Notes: generated by a model from the letters alone, not told the origin. Counted from the first letter of the stretch, positions 34,834 through 44,287 are shown. The stretch is DNA of 64,000 nucleotides from Parvibaculum sp040216885 (GCA_040216885.1 JAVJOG010000008.1:310001-374000), one strand, 5' to 3'. Translations and numbers: made by a program.

Positions 34834-35667
34834 TCAGTGATAGACCGCGCCGGCCGAGGCCCAGACATAGATGGCGAAGAACAGAAACAGCCAGACCACG
34901 TCGACGAAGTGCCAGTACCAGGCCGCCGCCTCGAAGCCGAAATGCTGTTTCGAGGTGAAATGGCCCTTCATGGCGCGCAGCAGGCAGACGATCAGGAAGA
35001 TCGTGCCGACGATCACATGGAAACCGTGGAAACCGGTCGCCATGAAGAAGGTCGAGCCGTAGATGCTGCCGGCGAAGGAGAAGGCCGCATGCTGGTATTC
35101 ATAGGCCTGAACCGCCGTGAAGATCAGGCCGAGCACCACGGTCAGGGCGAGACCCTGCACGAGGCCCTTGCGATCGTCATGCAGCAGCGCGTGATGCGCC
35201 CAGGTGACGGTCGTGCCCGAGGTCAGCAGGATCAGCGTGTTGATCAGCGGCAGGTGCCAGGGATCGAACACCTCAACGCCCTGGGGTGGCCAATGACCAC
35301 CGGTAAATTCGACGCGGGCGGCCTGGATTTCCTCGCCGGCGAAGAGGCTCGCATCGAAGAAGGCCCAGAACCAGGCGACGAAAAACATCACTTCGGAAGC
35401 GATGAAGAGGATCATGCCGTAGCGCAGATGAAGCTGCACCACCGGCGTGTGGTCGCCCTTGTGGGCTTCGCGGACGACGTCGCGCCACCAGCCGAACATT
35501 GTGTAGAAGACGATGGCAAAGCCGATCAGCATCGTCCAGGCGGGCGCACCGTGCATCCAGGTGACCGCGCCGATGGCCAATACGAAAGCGCCGATGGCGC
35601 CGATGATCGGCCAGGCGCTCGGATCTACCAGGTGATAGTCGTGATGTTTGGCGTGGGCGTCTGCCAT
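34834..35667 (-). CDS. ctaE: Cytochrome c oxidase subunit III
   Basis: Membrane subunit III of the aa3 oxidase, 277 residues with about seven helices. Conserved parts include WWRDVVREAHKGDHT, FFVAWFWAFFDASLF, ATGFHGFHVIVGT and the C-terminal WYWHFVDVVWLFLF. It carries no redox metal but keeps proton uptake and enzyme stability. GGAGAGACGGGG precedes the ATG. The gene immediately upstream is normally ctaG; here only 103 non-coding bases separate it from coxF. Confidence 0.96.
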   Translation of the reverse strand: MADAHAKHHDYHLVDPSAWPIIGAIGAFVLAIGAVTWMHGAPAWTMLIGFAIVFYTMFGWWRDVVREAHKGDHTPVVQLHLRYGMILFIASEVMFFVAWFWAFFDASLFAGEEIQAARVEFTGGHWPPQGVEVFDPWHLPLINTLILLTSGTTVTWAHHALLHDDRKGLVQGLALTVVLGLIFTAVQAYEYQHAAFSFAGSIYGSTFFMATGFHGFHVIVGTIFLIVCLLRAMKGHFTSKQHFGFEAAAWYWHFVDVVWLFLFFAIYVWASAGAVYH

Positions 35668-35770
35668 GTCCCCGTCTCTCCAGTTCGCGGGCGGCAGGTG
35701 CCGCCGGATCAGCCTATTTCATGTCAGGGCGCAAGCCGAGGCGCGCGCCGGGCTCCGCGTCGAACCGCCG

Positions 35771-35953
35771 TCAAAACGGACGGTTCGCCACATTGCCTCC
35801 AAGTTTCACAATCGTCACGATAAAGAACAGCAGCATCAACCCCGCCAGCGTCCATGCGACGGCCAGATTGCGCTGGCGGCGGCGCTTCAGCTGTTCTTCC
35901 GTCCAGACCGGCGCCGCTATCTCGTGGCGTTTGCTTTCGTCCTGTTCGCTCAT
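35771..35953 (-). CDS. CoxF-like small membrane protein
   Basis: A 60-residue protein with one membrane helix (LAVAWTLAGLMLLFFIVTIV) after a charged N-terminus. Such small genes follow ctaB in alphaproteobacterial oxidase operons and are called CoxF; the function is not known. It begins 7 bp after ctaB. Confidence 0.8.
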   Translation of the reverse strand: MSEQDESKRHEIAAPVWTEEQLKRRRQRNLAVAWTLAGLMLLFFIVTIVKLGGNVANRPF

Positions 35954-35960
35954 TCCGCCC

Positions 35961-36926
35961 TCACGACAGCAACAGCGGGAAAGCGTCGAATGCGGCGATC
36001 CCCAGCACCTGCTCCGCCAGCAATAGCGAGAAGATCAGAAAAAGATAGAGGATCGAATAGCCAAAGAGGCGCTTGGCGGCCTTGTCCTGCGCCGCGCCGG
36101 CACGGCTGCGCCAGACGCCGAAGGCGAACCACAGAAATCCGGCGCCGAGCGCCGCGGTCACGCCGGCATAGAGCGGCCCGGCAAAGCCGAGCAGTGCCGG
36201 CAGCAGCGTCACCGGCACGAGCAGCGCCGAGTAAATCAGAATCTGACGGCGCGTCTCCGCCTCGCCCGCCACAACGGGGAGCATCGGCACGCCGACCTTT
36301 TCGTAGTCGCCGCTGCGGTAGAGCGCCAGCGCCCAGAAATGCGGCGGCGTCCACATGAAGATGATGAGGAAAAGCACCATCGGCTCGATCGACACCGAGC
36401 CCGTGACTGCCGCCCAGCCGATCATCGGCGGGAAGGGGCCGGCCGCGCCGCCGATCACGATGTTCTGCGCCGTACGGCGTTTCAGCCACATCGTGTAAAC
36501 GACCAGATAGAAGAAGATGGTGAAGGCAAGCAGCGAGGCCGCGGCCCAGTTCACCAGCACGCCCATCGTCATGACGGAGAAGACCGAAAGGATCGCGCCG
36601 AAGCCGGCTGCCTCGCGCGGCGTTACCCGGCCGCGCGGAATGGGCCGGCCGGCGGTGCGCGCCATCTTCGCGTCGATGTCGGCGTCGTACCACATGTTGA
36701 GCGCGCCGGAGGCGCCGGCGCCGACGGCGATGCAGAGCAAGGCCGTGAAGGCGATGACCGGATGAATGCCGCCCGGCGCGACGGCGAGACCGACAAGCGC
36801 CGTGAAGATCACCAGCGACATCACGCGCGGCTTCAACAGTTCGAAAAAGTCGCGCGCCGACCCCATGCCACCTTCCGGGAGCGCGGTGGCGCCGAACTCT
36901 TTACTGGCGATCACTCTATCCGACAT
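35961..36926 (-). CDS. ctaB: Heme o synthase (protoheme IX farnesyltransferase)
   Basis: Prenyltransferase that adds farnesyl to heme b, the first step to heme a. It has 321 residues and about nine membrane helices. The prenyl-diphosphate Asp motif lies in NMWYDADIDAKMARTAGRP, with further conserved residues in FIIFMWTPPHFWAL. ATG 36926 is preferred to an adjacent TTG at 36929. It lies between coxA and coxF in the cluster. Confidence 0.96.
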   Translation of the reverse strand: MSDRVIASKEFGATALPEGGMGSARDFFELLKPRVMSLVIFTALVGLAVAPGGIHPVIAFTALLCIAVGAGASGALNMWYDADIDAKMARTAGRPIPRGRVTPREAAGFGAILSVFSVMTMGVLVNWAAASLLAFTIFFYLVVYTMWLKRRTAQNIVIGGAAGPFPPMIGWAAVTGSVSIEPMVLFLIIFMWTPPHFWALALYRSGDYEKVGVPMLPVVAGEAETRRQILIYSALLVPVTLLPALLGFAGPLYAGVTAALGAGFLWFAFGVWRSRAGAAQDKAAKRLFGYSILYLFLIFSLLLAEQVLGIAAFDAFPLLLS

Positions 36927-37013
36927 CAACCATCGATACTTTCATAGTCCGGCCCGGTCGCGTGGCCGTCTCAAAGAGGCGCTCCGGCCGGGCGGTCCCG
37001 ACCGGAGCGTCGA

Positions 37014-38621
37014 TCACTTGATCCGCGGCAGTTCCGAGAACTGGTGGAACGGCGGCGGCGAGGAAAGTGTCCATTCCAGCGTCGTCGCGCCCTCGCCCCA
37101 CGGGCTGTTGGCGGCCTTCTCCTTGCGGATGAAGGCCTGCGCCACGCCGTAGAGGAAAATCAGGACGGCGAAGGCTGAAATGTAGGAACCGATCGAAGAC
37201 ACCTGATTCCAGTAGGCGAAGGCATCCGGATAGTCCGCATAGCGACGGGGCATGCCCTGCAGTCCGAGGAAATGCTGCGGGAAGAAGACCATGTTCACAC
37301 CGATGAACGTGACCCAGAAATGCAGCTTGCCGACGAACTCGGAATACATGTAGCCGAACATTTTCGGGAACCAGTAGTACCAGCCGCCGAAGATCGCGAA
37401 GACCGCACCCAATGACAGCACGTAGTGGAAATGCGCCACCACGTAGTAGGTGTCGTGGAGCGCGCGGTCGACGCCGGCATTGGCCAGCACCACGCCGGTC
37501 ACGCCGCCGATGGTGAAGAGGAAGATGAAGCCGACGGCCCAGAGCATCGGCGTCTTGAAGTCAATCGACCCGCCCCACATCGTCGCGATCCAGGAGAATA
37601 TCTTGATGCCTGTCGGCACCGCGATGACCATGGTCGCGGCCACGAAATAGGCCTGCGTGTTGACCGACATGCCCACCGTGTACATGTGGTGCGCCCAGAC
37701 GACGAAGCCGATGACACCGATGGCGACCATCGCATAGGCCATGCCGAGATAGCCGAAGACGGGCTTGCGCGAGAAGGTCGAAATGATCTGGCTGACGATG
37801 CCGAAGCCCGGCAGAATCAGGATGTAAACTTCCGGATGTCCGAAGAACCAGAACAGATGCTGGAACAGAATCGGGTCGCCGCCGCCTTCAGGCGCGAAGA
37901 AGGTCGTGCCGAAATTGCGGTCGGTGAGCAGCATCGTGATAGCGCCCGCCAGAACCGGCAGCGAGAGCAGCAGCAGGAAGACCGTCACCAGGATCGACCA
38001 GACGAAGAGCGGCATCTTGTGCAGCGTCATGCCCGGTGCGCGCATGTTGAAGATCGTCGTGATGAAGTTGATGGCGCCGAGGATCGACGAGGCGCCGGCA
38101 ATGTGGAGCGCGAGGATCGCAAAGTCCATCGCCGGTCCCGGCGCGCCGGAAGTCGAAAGCGGCGGATAGATGGTCCAGCCGCCCGAGGCGCCGGTGCCGC
38201 CCGGGGCACCCCGCACGAACATCGAGATCACCAGAAGAGCCAGCGCCGGCGGAAGCAGCCAGAACGAGATGTTGTTCATGCGCGGGAAGGCCATGTCCGG
38301 CGCACCGATCATCAGCGGTACGAACCAGTTGCCGAAACCGCCGATCATGGCCGGCATGACCATGAAGAAGATCATGATCAGGCCGTGCGCCGTCACCAGC
38401 ATGTTGAAGAGGTTGTAGTCGCCGCCGAGAACCTGATCGCCCGGAAGCTGCAGCTCCATGCGCATGGCGACCGACATCGCACCGCCGATGACCCCCGCGA
38501 TAATCGCGAAGACAAGATACATCGTGCCGATGTCCTTGTGGTTCGTCGAATAGACGTAGCGCTTCCAGCCCGTGGGGTGGTCGGCGTGATCGGCGTGCGC
38601 ACCCGCAGCTTGCCCTGCCAT
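37014..38621 (-). CDS. ctaD: Cytochrome c oxidase subunit I (aa3 type)
   Basis: Catalytic heme-copper subunit, 535 residues with twelve membrane helices. WFFGHPEVYILILPGFG holds a CuB His, the cross-linked Tyr and the D-channel Glu of A1-type oxidases. HHMYTVGMS and HFHYVLSLG hold further CuB and heme ligands. All expected ligands are present. It follows coxB by 59 bp. Confidence 0.98.
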   Translation of the reverse strand: MAGQAAGAHADHADHPTGWKRYVYSTNHKDIGTMYLVFAIIAGVIGGAMSVAMRMELQLPGDQVLGGDYNLFNMLVTAHGLIMIFFMVMPAMIGGFGNWFVPLMIGAPDMAFPRMNNISFWLLPPALALLVISMFVRGAPGGTGASGGWTIYPPLSTSGAPGPAMDFAILALHIAGASSILGAINFITTIFNMRAPGMTLHKMPLFVWSILVTVFLLLLSLPVLAGAITMLLTDRNFGTTFFAPEGGGDPILFQHLFWFFGHPEVYILILPGFGIVSQIISTFSRKPVFGYLGMAYAMVAIGVIGFVVWAHHMYTVGMSVNTQAYFVAATMVIAVPTGIKIFSWIATMWGGSIDFKTPMLWAVGFIFLFTIGGVTGVVLANAGVDRALHDTYYVVAHFHYVLSLGAVFAIFGGWYYWFPKMFGYMYSEFVGKLHFWVTFIGVNMVFFPQHFLGLQGMPRRYADYPDAFAYWNQVSSIGSYISAFAVLIFLYGVAQAFIRKEKAANSPWGEGATTLEWTLSSPPPFHQFSELPRIK

Positions 38622-38680
38622 CTCTGTAACCCTTCGTTCTTTCGGTTTTATGCCTTTGCCCGGTCGTGAAGGAAACGCGC

Positions 38681-39526
38681 TCAGCGCGCTTCCGCCGCTC
38701 CGGCTTCAGCCAGTTTCAGTTTTCCGCCGCCAAGCGCCGCCTGTTCCTGCGCGACCCATGCGTCGAATTCTTCCTTCGTCACGACCCGGACGCTGATCGG
38801 CATGAAGGCGTGCCGCGTGCCGCAAAGTTCGGAGCACTGGCCGTAGAACATGCCCGTACGCTCGGCGCGGAACCAGGTTTCGTTGAGGCGACCCGGGATG
38901 GCGTCGATCTTGACGCCGAAGGACGGCACAGCGAAGGCATGGATCACATCGGCAGCGGTCACGATGACCCGGACCGTCGTGTCGACCGGTACCACCAGGT
39001 CGTAGTCGGCCGCCAGAAGGCGCGGCTGACCCGGCTGCAACTGATCCTCGGGGATCATGTTCGAGATGATCGAGATGTCACCGTGATCGGGATACTCGTA
39101 GCCCCAGTACCACTGGTAACCGACAGCCTTCACCGTCAACTCCGCCTCGGGGATCACGACCTGCTTGTAGAGCAGGCGGAAGGAGGGGATGGCGATGACG
39201 ACAAGGATCATCACCGGGATCACCGTCCATGCGACCTCGAGCAGCGTGTTGTGCGTGGTCTTGGACGGGTTCGGGTTCGACTTGCGGTTGAACCGCAGCG
39301 CGACGATGCCGAGAAGTGCCGTCACGAAGACGACGATGATCGTGATGATCCAGAGCAGGAAGTCGTGGAACCAGACGATGTCGTCCATGACCGGCGCCGC
39401 CGAAGGCTGGAAGCCGAGGCCGCCATCATGCGGCTGGCCCGCAAACGCGGCGGTCGCGAAACCACCGTCAAGATGCCCGCCCGCAAGAGCGATCGCGAAG
39501 AGGCCAAAACCGATCAGAAACCGCAT
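38681..39526 (-). CDS. ctaC: Cytochrome c oxidase subunit II
   Basis: CuA-bearing subunit that accepts electrons from cytochrome c; 281 residues. It has a signal peptide, two membrane helices, and a periplasmic cupredoxin domain. The CuA site is visible in VIHAFAVPSFGVK and GQCSELCGTRHAFMPI (two Cys, His, Met). WYWGYEYP is the aromatic electron entry patch. It is the first gene of the minus-strand cox cluster. Confidence 0.97.
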   Translation of the reverse strand: MRFLIGFGLFAIALAGGHLDGGFATAAFAGQPHDGGLGFQPSAAPVMDDIVWFHDFLLWIITIIVVFVTALLGIVALRFNRKSNPNPSKTTHNTLLEVAWTVIPVMILVVIAIPSFRLLYKQVVIPEAELTVKAVGYQWYWGYEYPDHGDISIISNMIPEDQLQPGQPRLLAADYDLVVPVDTTVRVIVTAADVIHAFAVPSFGVKIDAIPGRLNETWFRAERTGMFYGQCSELCGTRHAFMPISVRVVTKEEFDAWVAQEQAALGGGKLKLAEAGAAEAR

Positions 39527-39947
39527 GCTTATCCCCAGCTAGTCAATTCTACGTCCGGCCCGCACGGAGCCGCGCCCTCGGGCAGCCAAAGCTGGCCGTC
39601 AGAAACCATAAACCGTTCGCCGCCGCAAGTTCCGACACCACCATGCGCCGGATTCCCTTGTGACGTTATCCCCTGACGCCGCTCCGTTTCGCAGCGGATC
39701 AATTAGCCCCTCCACGCGCCACGGACGACTCGCGGGGCCGAGTATAGTCATGGCCATGGGAGAGGCCACAGCAGGCGTCGGGTTTTGCGACGTTTTGCCA
39801 CAATAAGATACCGAATCGGCGATTATGGCGCGACATGCCCGGCGGCCGGAATTTCCGTCCCTCGGGCCTTTCCCGGCGCCTGAAATGCCCTACAGTAAAG
39901 GTTGGATATTGCCGGTTTTTCCTTTTGGCTGGAAGAATAGTTGAGCC
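39527..39947. other. Divergent intergenic region between ctaC and the gene at 39948
   Basis: A 421-bp gap that must hold promoters for the cox cluster (leftward) and for the rightward gene pair. On the minus strand TATACT (39741-39746) could be a -10 box, but no good -35 partner is seen at the right distance. TTATCCCC words occur at 39529 and 39666. No RNA gene or clear operator was recognised. Confidence 0.4.
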
Positions 39948-40343
39948 ATGCGCGACGAAGCCCTGATTCATTTCCACCTGGGACGCCGGATTTCGGCTGG
40001 CCTGCTGCTGCCGCATAATGGCGGGGCGGCGCCGGAGTTGATCTCCGAGGCCGCGCCCTGGCTCGACAAAAGCGACCCCGGCCGCTGCGTCGTCGGCTTC
40101 TGCGCCGCCCATCCCGATCTTGTCGGCGATGTCGTGGCGCCGCCGCCGGAGGGCTGGCAGAACTGGCGCTTCGTGCAATGGGACGACTGGTTCGGCCGCA
40201 TCAACGGCGTCTTCCTGGTCGATCTTGCCTCGCTGAAGGTGACGCAGTATCCGCTCTATAGCTGCGCGCCGCAGGTGGTGCGCTGCGACCTTTCGGGCCT
40301 GCCGCGCCGGCTGGTGCCGGTCGAGGAATGGCTCGACCGGTAG
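39948..40343 (+). CDS. Conserved hypothetical protein next to tldD
   Basis: A 131-residue soluble protein without signal peptide or membrane helix. It starts MRDEALIHFHLGRRI and contains WQNWRFVQWDDWFGRINGVF and paired Cys residues in LYSCAPQVVRCDLSG. I do not recognise a family. It precedes tldD by 37 bp on the same strand and is probably cotranscribed. Confidence 0.65.
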   Translation: MRDEALIHFHLGRRISAGLLLPHNGGAAPELISEAAPWLDKSDPGRCVVGFCAAHPDLVGDVVAPPPEGWQNWRFVQWDDWFGRINGVFLVDLASLKVTQYPLYSCAPQVVRCDLSGLPRRLVPVEEWLDR

Positions 40344-40380
40344 AGCCGCCAGAGTTTTTTCTTTCAAGGACCAAACGAGC

Positions 40381-41817
40381 ATGAGCCGCGCATCTTCCGA
40401 CGATCTGTTTTTCACCCGCACCGGGCTCGATCGCGCCCGCGTCGAGGGGCTTGTCGGCGAGGCATTGAACGGCGCCGACGATGGCGAACTTTTCATGGAA
40501 TACCGGCAGTCGGAGGCGCTTGGCTTCGACGACGGCCGGCTCAAGACGGCGAGTTTCGACACGTCGCAAGGCTTCGGCCTGCGCTGCGTCGCGGGCGAGG
40601 CGACAGGCTACGCACATGCGTCCGAACTGAGCGAAGAAGCGCTGAAGCGCGCCAGCGCCGCCGTGCAGGCGGTCAAGACGGGTCACACGGGCGCGCTGGC
40701 CCAGGGCCCGGCCCGCACCAACGCGCATCTTTATTCCGACGTCAATCCGCTCGGCGGCCAGAGCTTTGAAGAGAAGGCGAAACTGCTCGCCGAAATCGAC
40801 GCTTATGCGCGCGGTCTCGACAAGCGCGTCAGGCAGGTTTCGGTTTCGATGACCGGCGAGTGGCAGGCGGTCGAAATCATCCGTGCCGGCGGCGCGACGC
40901 TGCGCGACGTGCGGCCGCTGGTGCGCCTCAATGTGGCGATCGTCGCCGGCGAAGGCGACCGGCAGGAGACCGGCTCCTACGGCGTCGGCGGGCGCATGGG
41001 CTATGACGTCTTCATCGATCCGCTGAAATGGCGCGGACAGGTGGACGAAGCGCTCCGGCAGGCGCTCACAAACCTCGAAGCCGTGCCGGCGCCGGCCGGC
41101 GAGATGGATGTGGTGCTGGGGCCGGGCTGGCCGGGCATCCTTTTGCACGAGGCGATCGGCCACGGGCTCGAAGGCGATTTCAACCGCAAGAAGACATCGG
41201 CCTTTGCCGGCCTGCTCGGGAGCCGCGTCGCGGCGCCGGGCGTGACGGTGGTCGATGACGGGACGCTGGCCGACCGGCGCGGCTCGCTGTCGATCGACGA
41301 CGAAGGCACGCCGACCTCGCGCACGGTGCTGATCGAGGACGGAATTCTCAAAGGTTATATGCAGGACAGGCTCAACGCGCGTTTGATGGGGATGGCGCCA
41401 ACCGGCAACGGACGGCGCGAATCCTACGCGCATCAGCCGATGCCGCGCATGACCAACACCTATATGCTGTCGGGCGGCCGCGAGGCGGACGAAATTCTTT
41501 CGTCGGTGAAGAAGGGAATTTATGCGGTTTCCTTCGGCGGCGGACAGGTCGACATCACGTCGGGCAAATTCGTTTTTACCTGCACGGAAGCCTACCTGAT
41601 CGAGAACGGAAAGATCGGCGCGCCGGTGAAGGGCGCGACGCTGATCGGCAACGGGCCGGATGTGCTGACGCGTGTGTCGATGATCGGCAACGACATGAAG
41701 CTCGATCCCGGCATCGGCACTTGCGGCAAGGCCGGACAGGGCGTGCCCGTGGGCGTCGGCCAACCGACGCTCAGGATCGACGGGCTGACGGTCGGCGGCA
41801 CGGCGAAGGCCGCGTGA
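40381..41817 (+). CDS. tldD: Metalloprotease TldD
   Basis: Catalytic subunit of the TldD/TldE protease, which trims modified peptides such as microcins and degrades CcdA in E. coli. It has 478 residues and carries the zinc motif HEAIGH at 256-261 (HExxxH), inside ILLHEAIGHGLEGDFNRK. The partner gene pmbA/tldE lies at 59.0-60.4 kb, so both subunits are encoded in this window. Confidence 0.95.
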   Translation: MSRASSDDLFFTRTGLDRARVEGLVGEALNGADDGELFMEYRQSEALGFDDGRLKTASFDTSQGFGLRCVAGEATGYAHASELSEEALKRASAAVQAVKTGHTGALAQGPARTNAHLYSDVNPLGGQSFEEKAKLLAEIDAYARGLDKRVRQVSVSMTGEWQAVEIIRAGGATLRDVRPLVRLNVAIVAGEGDRQETGSYGVGGRMGYDVFIDPLKWRGQVDEALRQALTNLEAVPAPAGEMDVVLGPGWPGILLHEAIGHGLEGDFNRKKTSAFAGLLGSRVAAPGVTVVDDGTLADRRGSLSIDDEGTPTSRTVLIEDGILKGYMQDRLNARLMGMAPTGNGRRESYAHQPMPRMTNTYMLSGGREADEILSSVKKGIYAVSFGGGQVDITSGKFVFTCTEAYLIENGKIGAPVKGATLIGNGPDVLTRVSMIGNDMKLDPGIGTCGKAGQGVPVGVGQPTLRIDGLTVGGTAKAA

Positions 41818-41878
41818 TTATCCGTCTACGGAACAAGGCGCGACTTATCCCCGGTTTGGCCCCCGGTTTTGGGCGCTT

Positions 41879-41906
41879 CTGTCGTCGAACTGTCAAAAAT
41901 CTGTCA
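41879..41906 (+). repeat. CTGTCA 11-bp-period array after tldD
   Basis: CTGTCG at 41879 and CTGTCA at 41890 and 41901 show an exact 11-bp period. Spacers CGAA and AAAAT are the same as in mutY, and those over the ispH start differ by one base. TTATCCCC words lie on both sides (41845, 41935 and 41946 in either orientation). No gene start follows on this strand for 2.6 kb, so a promoter role is doubtful. Confidence 0.65.
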
Positions 41907-41998
41907 CAAATCCCGTCCGCGACCCGTTCGAACCGGGGATAAAGCGGGGATAAATAAAACCTATCCCCGGTTTGCGGCGCGCCGAGAGTTCAGATGTG

Positions 41999-42502
41999 TC
42001 AGACCGAGGCCAGGAAGGCCGAAATCTCCGCGTCGCTCCGTAGACGGAACTGTTTTGCATGAGCCGCATCGCGGGCCAGCGCCTCCTCCATCATCGCGTC
42101 ATGCGTGCGCTTGAAATTCCAGATGAAGCGGTAGAAGGCCGGGTCGAATTTTTCCGGACAACCCGGCGCGAGGTCGGCGCGGGTTTCGCCGAACAAGGTC
42201 AGTGTGCGGCGGAAAGCGCGCCAGAGGCAGATGCGGCGCGGCTGGTCGACCCAGACAATTGTGTCGGCGCGCGGCAGACGCAAATCGAAGGTGCGGCTGA
42301 AATTTCCATCGATGACCCAGCGGTCTTCGGCCACCGCTGCCGCGACCTTCGGCCGGAACTCGTCGTAGGAGCTTTCGACCCAGCCCGGCTTCCAGAACAG
42401 CACGTCGAGATGGACGACCGGCAGGGCGCGCTTCGCTCCGAGCCGGCGCGCAAGCGTCGACTTGCCGCCGCCCGAGCAGCCGATGACGAGGATGCGCTGC
42501 AC
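41999..42502 (-). CDS. P-loop kinase-like protein (adenylate kinase/topology modulation type)
   Basis: A 167-residue P-loop NTPase with Walker A IGCSGGGKS at residues 7-15. The DVLFWKPGWVE, VIDGNFSRTFDLRLPRADTI and C-terminal WNFKRTHD segments are typical of FlaR/topology modulation or AAA-family adenylate-kinase-like proteins. Phosphotransferase activity is likely, substrate unknown. The start is GTG at 42502, two bases after the stop of the VOC gene. Confidence 0.85.
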   Translation of the reverse strand: MQRILVIGCSGGGKSTLARRLGAKRALPVVHLDVLFWKPGWVESSYDEFRPKVAAAVAEDRWVIDGNFSRTFDLRLPRADTIVWVDQPRRICLWRAFRRTLTLFGETRADLAPGCPEKFDPAFYRFIWNFKRTHDAMMEEALARDAAHAKQFRLRSDAEISAFLASV

Positions 42503-42504
42503 GC

Positions 42505-42888
42505 CTATCCCTTCTTGCTGTGGCAGACCGCCTGCAGCTTGTTGCCTTCGGGGTCGCGGATATAGGCACCGTAATAGTTCGGGTGGTAGTGGGGGCGGAG
42601 GCCCGGCGCGCCTTCGCTGGTGCCGCCCATTTTCAGAGCGGCGGCGTGGAAGGCATCGACCGAGGCGCGGTCGGGGGCGAGGAAGGCCGCGTGCCATCCA
42701 TTGCCGGCGTGATGCGGGTTGCCGTCGAAGGGCGTGACGACGAAGAGCTTGGGGCCGGCCGCCGTGCCGTAGGAGAGTGTGCCCGGCACTTTGAAGAAGG
42801 GCTCCAGCCCAAGCGTTGCCAGAACCGCGTCGTAGAAGGCTTCGAGCTTTTGCGGCGCGTTCGAACCGATGGTGACGTGACTGAACAT
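42505..42888 (-). CDS. VOC (glyoxalase/bleomycin resistance) family protein
   Basis: A 127-residue vicinal-oxygen-chelate protein. It starts MFSHVTIGSNAPQKLEAFYD and ends YYGAYIRDPEGNKLQAVCH, with the metal His and Glu positions of the fold. These proteins include lyases, dioxygenases and resistance proteins; this one cannot be assigned. The gene is cotranscribed with the P-loop gene. Confidence 0.88.
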   Translation of the reverse strand: MFSHVTIGSNAPQKLEAFYDAVLATLGLEPFFKVPGTLSYGTAAGPKLFVVTPFDGNPHHAGNGWHAAFLAPDRASVDAFHAAALKMGGTSEGAPGLRPHYHPNYYGAYIRDPEGNKLQAVCHSKKG

Positions 42889-42922
42889 GGAATGCGCTCC
42901 GTTATTGCCGCCCGACCGCTGC

Positions 42923-44287
42923 CTAAAACGCAAACTCCTTGAAGACCGGGTCGACCGAGCCGTTCCAGCGGCCGTGGTAGAGGGCCAGCAATTCCTCGGC
43001 GGGGGTGATGCCGGTTTCGACGATTTTCTCGACGGCCGCGAGGTGGATCGCTTCGGTGGCGCCGACGCCGTCGCCGTTGGCGCGGGCATCGAGGCCGGCG
43101 CGGGAGAGTTCGACGGCGCGGCGCGCGATGTCGAGCAGCGTGCCGCCCCGGAAAGGCGTATTCAGCGCCAGCCTCGGCACGTCGTCGCGCAGTTTCTGGC
43201 GCTCCTCATCCGTCCAGTCCTTGACGAGATCCCAGGCCGCGTCGAGCGAGGACTGCTCGTAAAGCAGACCGACCCAGAAGGCCGGAAGCCCGCAGATGCG
43301 CGCCCAGGGGCCGCCATCGGCGCCGCGCATTTCCATGTAGTTCTTGATGCGCGCTTCGGGGAAGATCGTCGTCAGGTGGTTGTTCCAGTCGCCGCGCGTC
43401 GGAATTTCGCCGGGCAGCGCCGGCAGGCGGCCGTCGAGGAAATCGCGGAAGGACTGGCCGGTCGCGTCGATATATTTGCCGTCGCGGTAGACGAAATACA
43501 TCGGCACATCGAGCGCGTAATCCACGTAACGCTCGAAGCCGAATCCGGGCTCGAACACAAACGGGATCATGCCCGAACGCGCCCTGTCCGTATCCGTCCA
43601 GACATGGGAGCGGTAGGAGAGGTAGCCGTTGGGCTTTCCCTCCGTGAACGGAGAATTGGCGAAGATCGCGGTTGCCACAGGTTGCAGCGCGATGGCGACG
43701 CGGAGCTTCTTCACCATGTCGGCTTCCGACGCGAAATCGAGGTTCACCTGCACGGTGCAGGAGCGGTACATCATGTCGAGACCCATGGTCCCGACCTTCT
43801 TCATGTATTCGGTCATGATCTTGTAACGGCCTTTCGGCATGACCGGAATTTCGTCGCGCCGCCAGTTGGGCGTGAAGCCCAAACCCAGAAAGCCGATGCC
43901 GTGTTCGTCGCCGACCTCCTTCACCTGCGCCAGATGGTCGTGAAGCTCCGAACAGGTCTGGTGCAGCGTTTCGAGCGCCGCGCCCGAGAGCTCGAACTGG
44001 CCGCCGGGCTCCAGCGAGATGTTGCCGTGGCCCTCGCTTTCGAGGCCGATGATGTGTTCGCCTTCCATAACCGGCTGCCAGCCGAAGCGCGTCAGGCCCT
44101 CCAGCATGGCGCGGATGCCGTGATCGCCGGTATAGGGGATGGGGGTCAGGTTTTTCGCACAGAAGGGAAATTTCTCGTGCTCGGTGCCGATGCGCCAATC
44201 CGATTTCTGCTTGTTGCCGCGCTCCAGCGCGGCCACGAGATCGCGACGGTCGGCGATGGGCTCGGGCCCGGCGACGAGTATGCTCAT
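42923..44287 (-). CDS. gshA: Glutamate-cysteine ligase (plant/alphaproteobacterial type)
   Basis: First enzyme of glutathione synthesis, joining glutamate and cysteine. It has 454 residues and is of the GCS2 class shared by alphaproteobacteria and plants: GTEHEKFPFC, EGEHIIGLESEGHGNISLE (given in part), MYRSCTVQVNLDF and MRGADGGPWARICGLPAFWVG in pieces. Length is typical. It starts opposite pfkA across a 260-bp divergent region. Confidence 0.95.
   Translation of the reverse strand: MSILVAGPEPIADRRDLVAALERGNKQKSDWRIGTEHEKFPFCAKNLTPIPYTGDHGIRAMLEGLTRFGWQPVMEGEHIIGLESEGHGNISLEPGGQFELSGAALETLHQTCSELHDHLAQVKEVGDEHGIGFLGLGFTPNWRRDEIPVMPKGRYKIMTEYMKKVGTMGLDMMYRSCTVQVNLDFASEADMVKKLRVAIALQPVATAIFANSPFTEGKPNGYLSYRSHVWTDTDRARSGMIPFVFEPGFGFERYVDYALDVPMYFVYRDGKYIDATGQSFRDFLDGRLPALPGEIPTRGDWNNHLTTIFPEARIKNYMEMRGADGGPWARICGLPAFWVGLLYEQSSLDAAWDLVKDWTDEERQKLRDDVPRLALNTPFRGGTLLDIARRAVELSRAGLDARANGDGVGATEAIHLAAVEKIVETGITPAEELLALYHGRWNGSVDPVFKEFAF

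Noticed and set aside
41841..41963. TTATCCCC cluster as DnaA boxes and an origin
   Set aside because: The DnaA box ends in CCACA; these words do not match it, there is no AT-rich unwinding region, and dnaA or other origin genes are absent.
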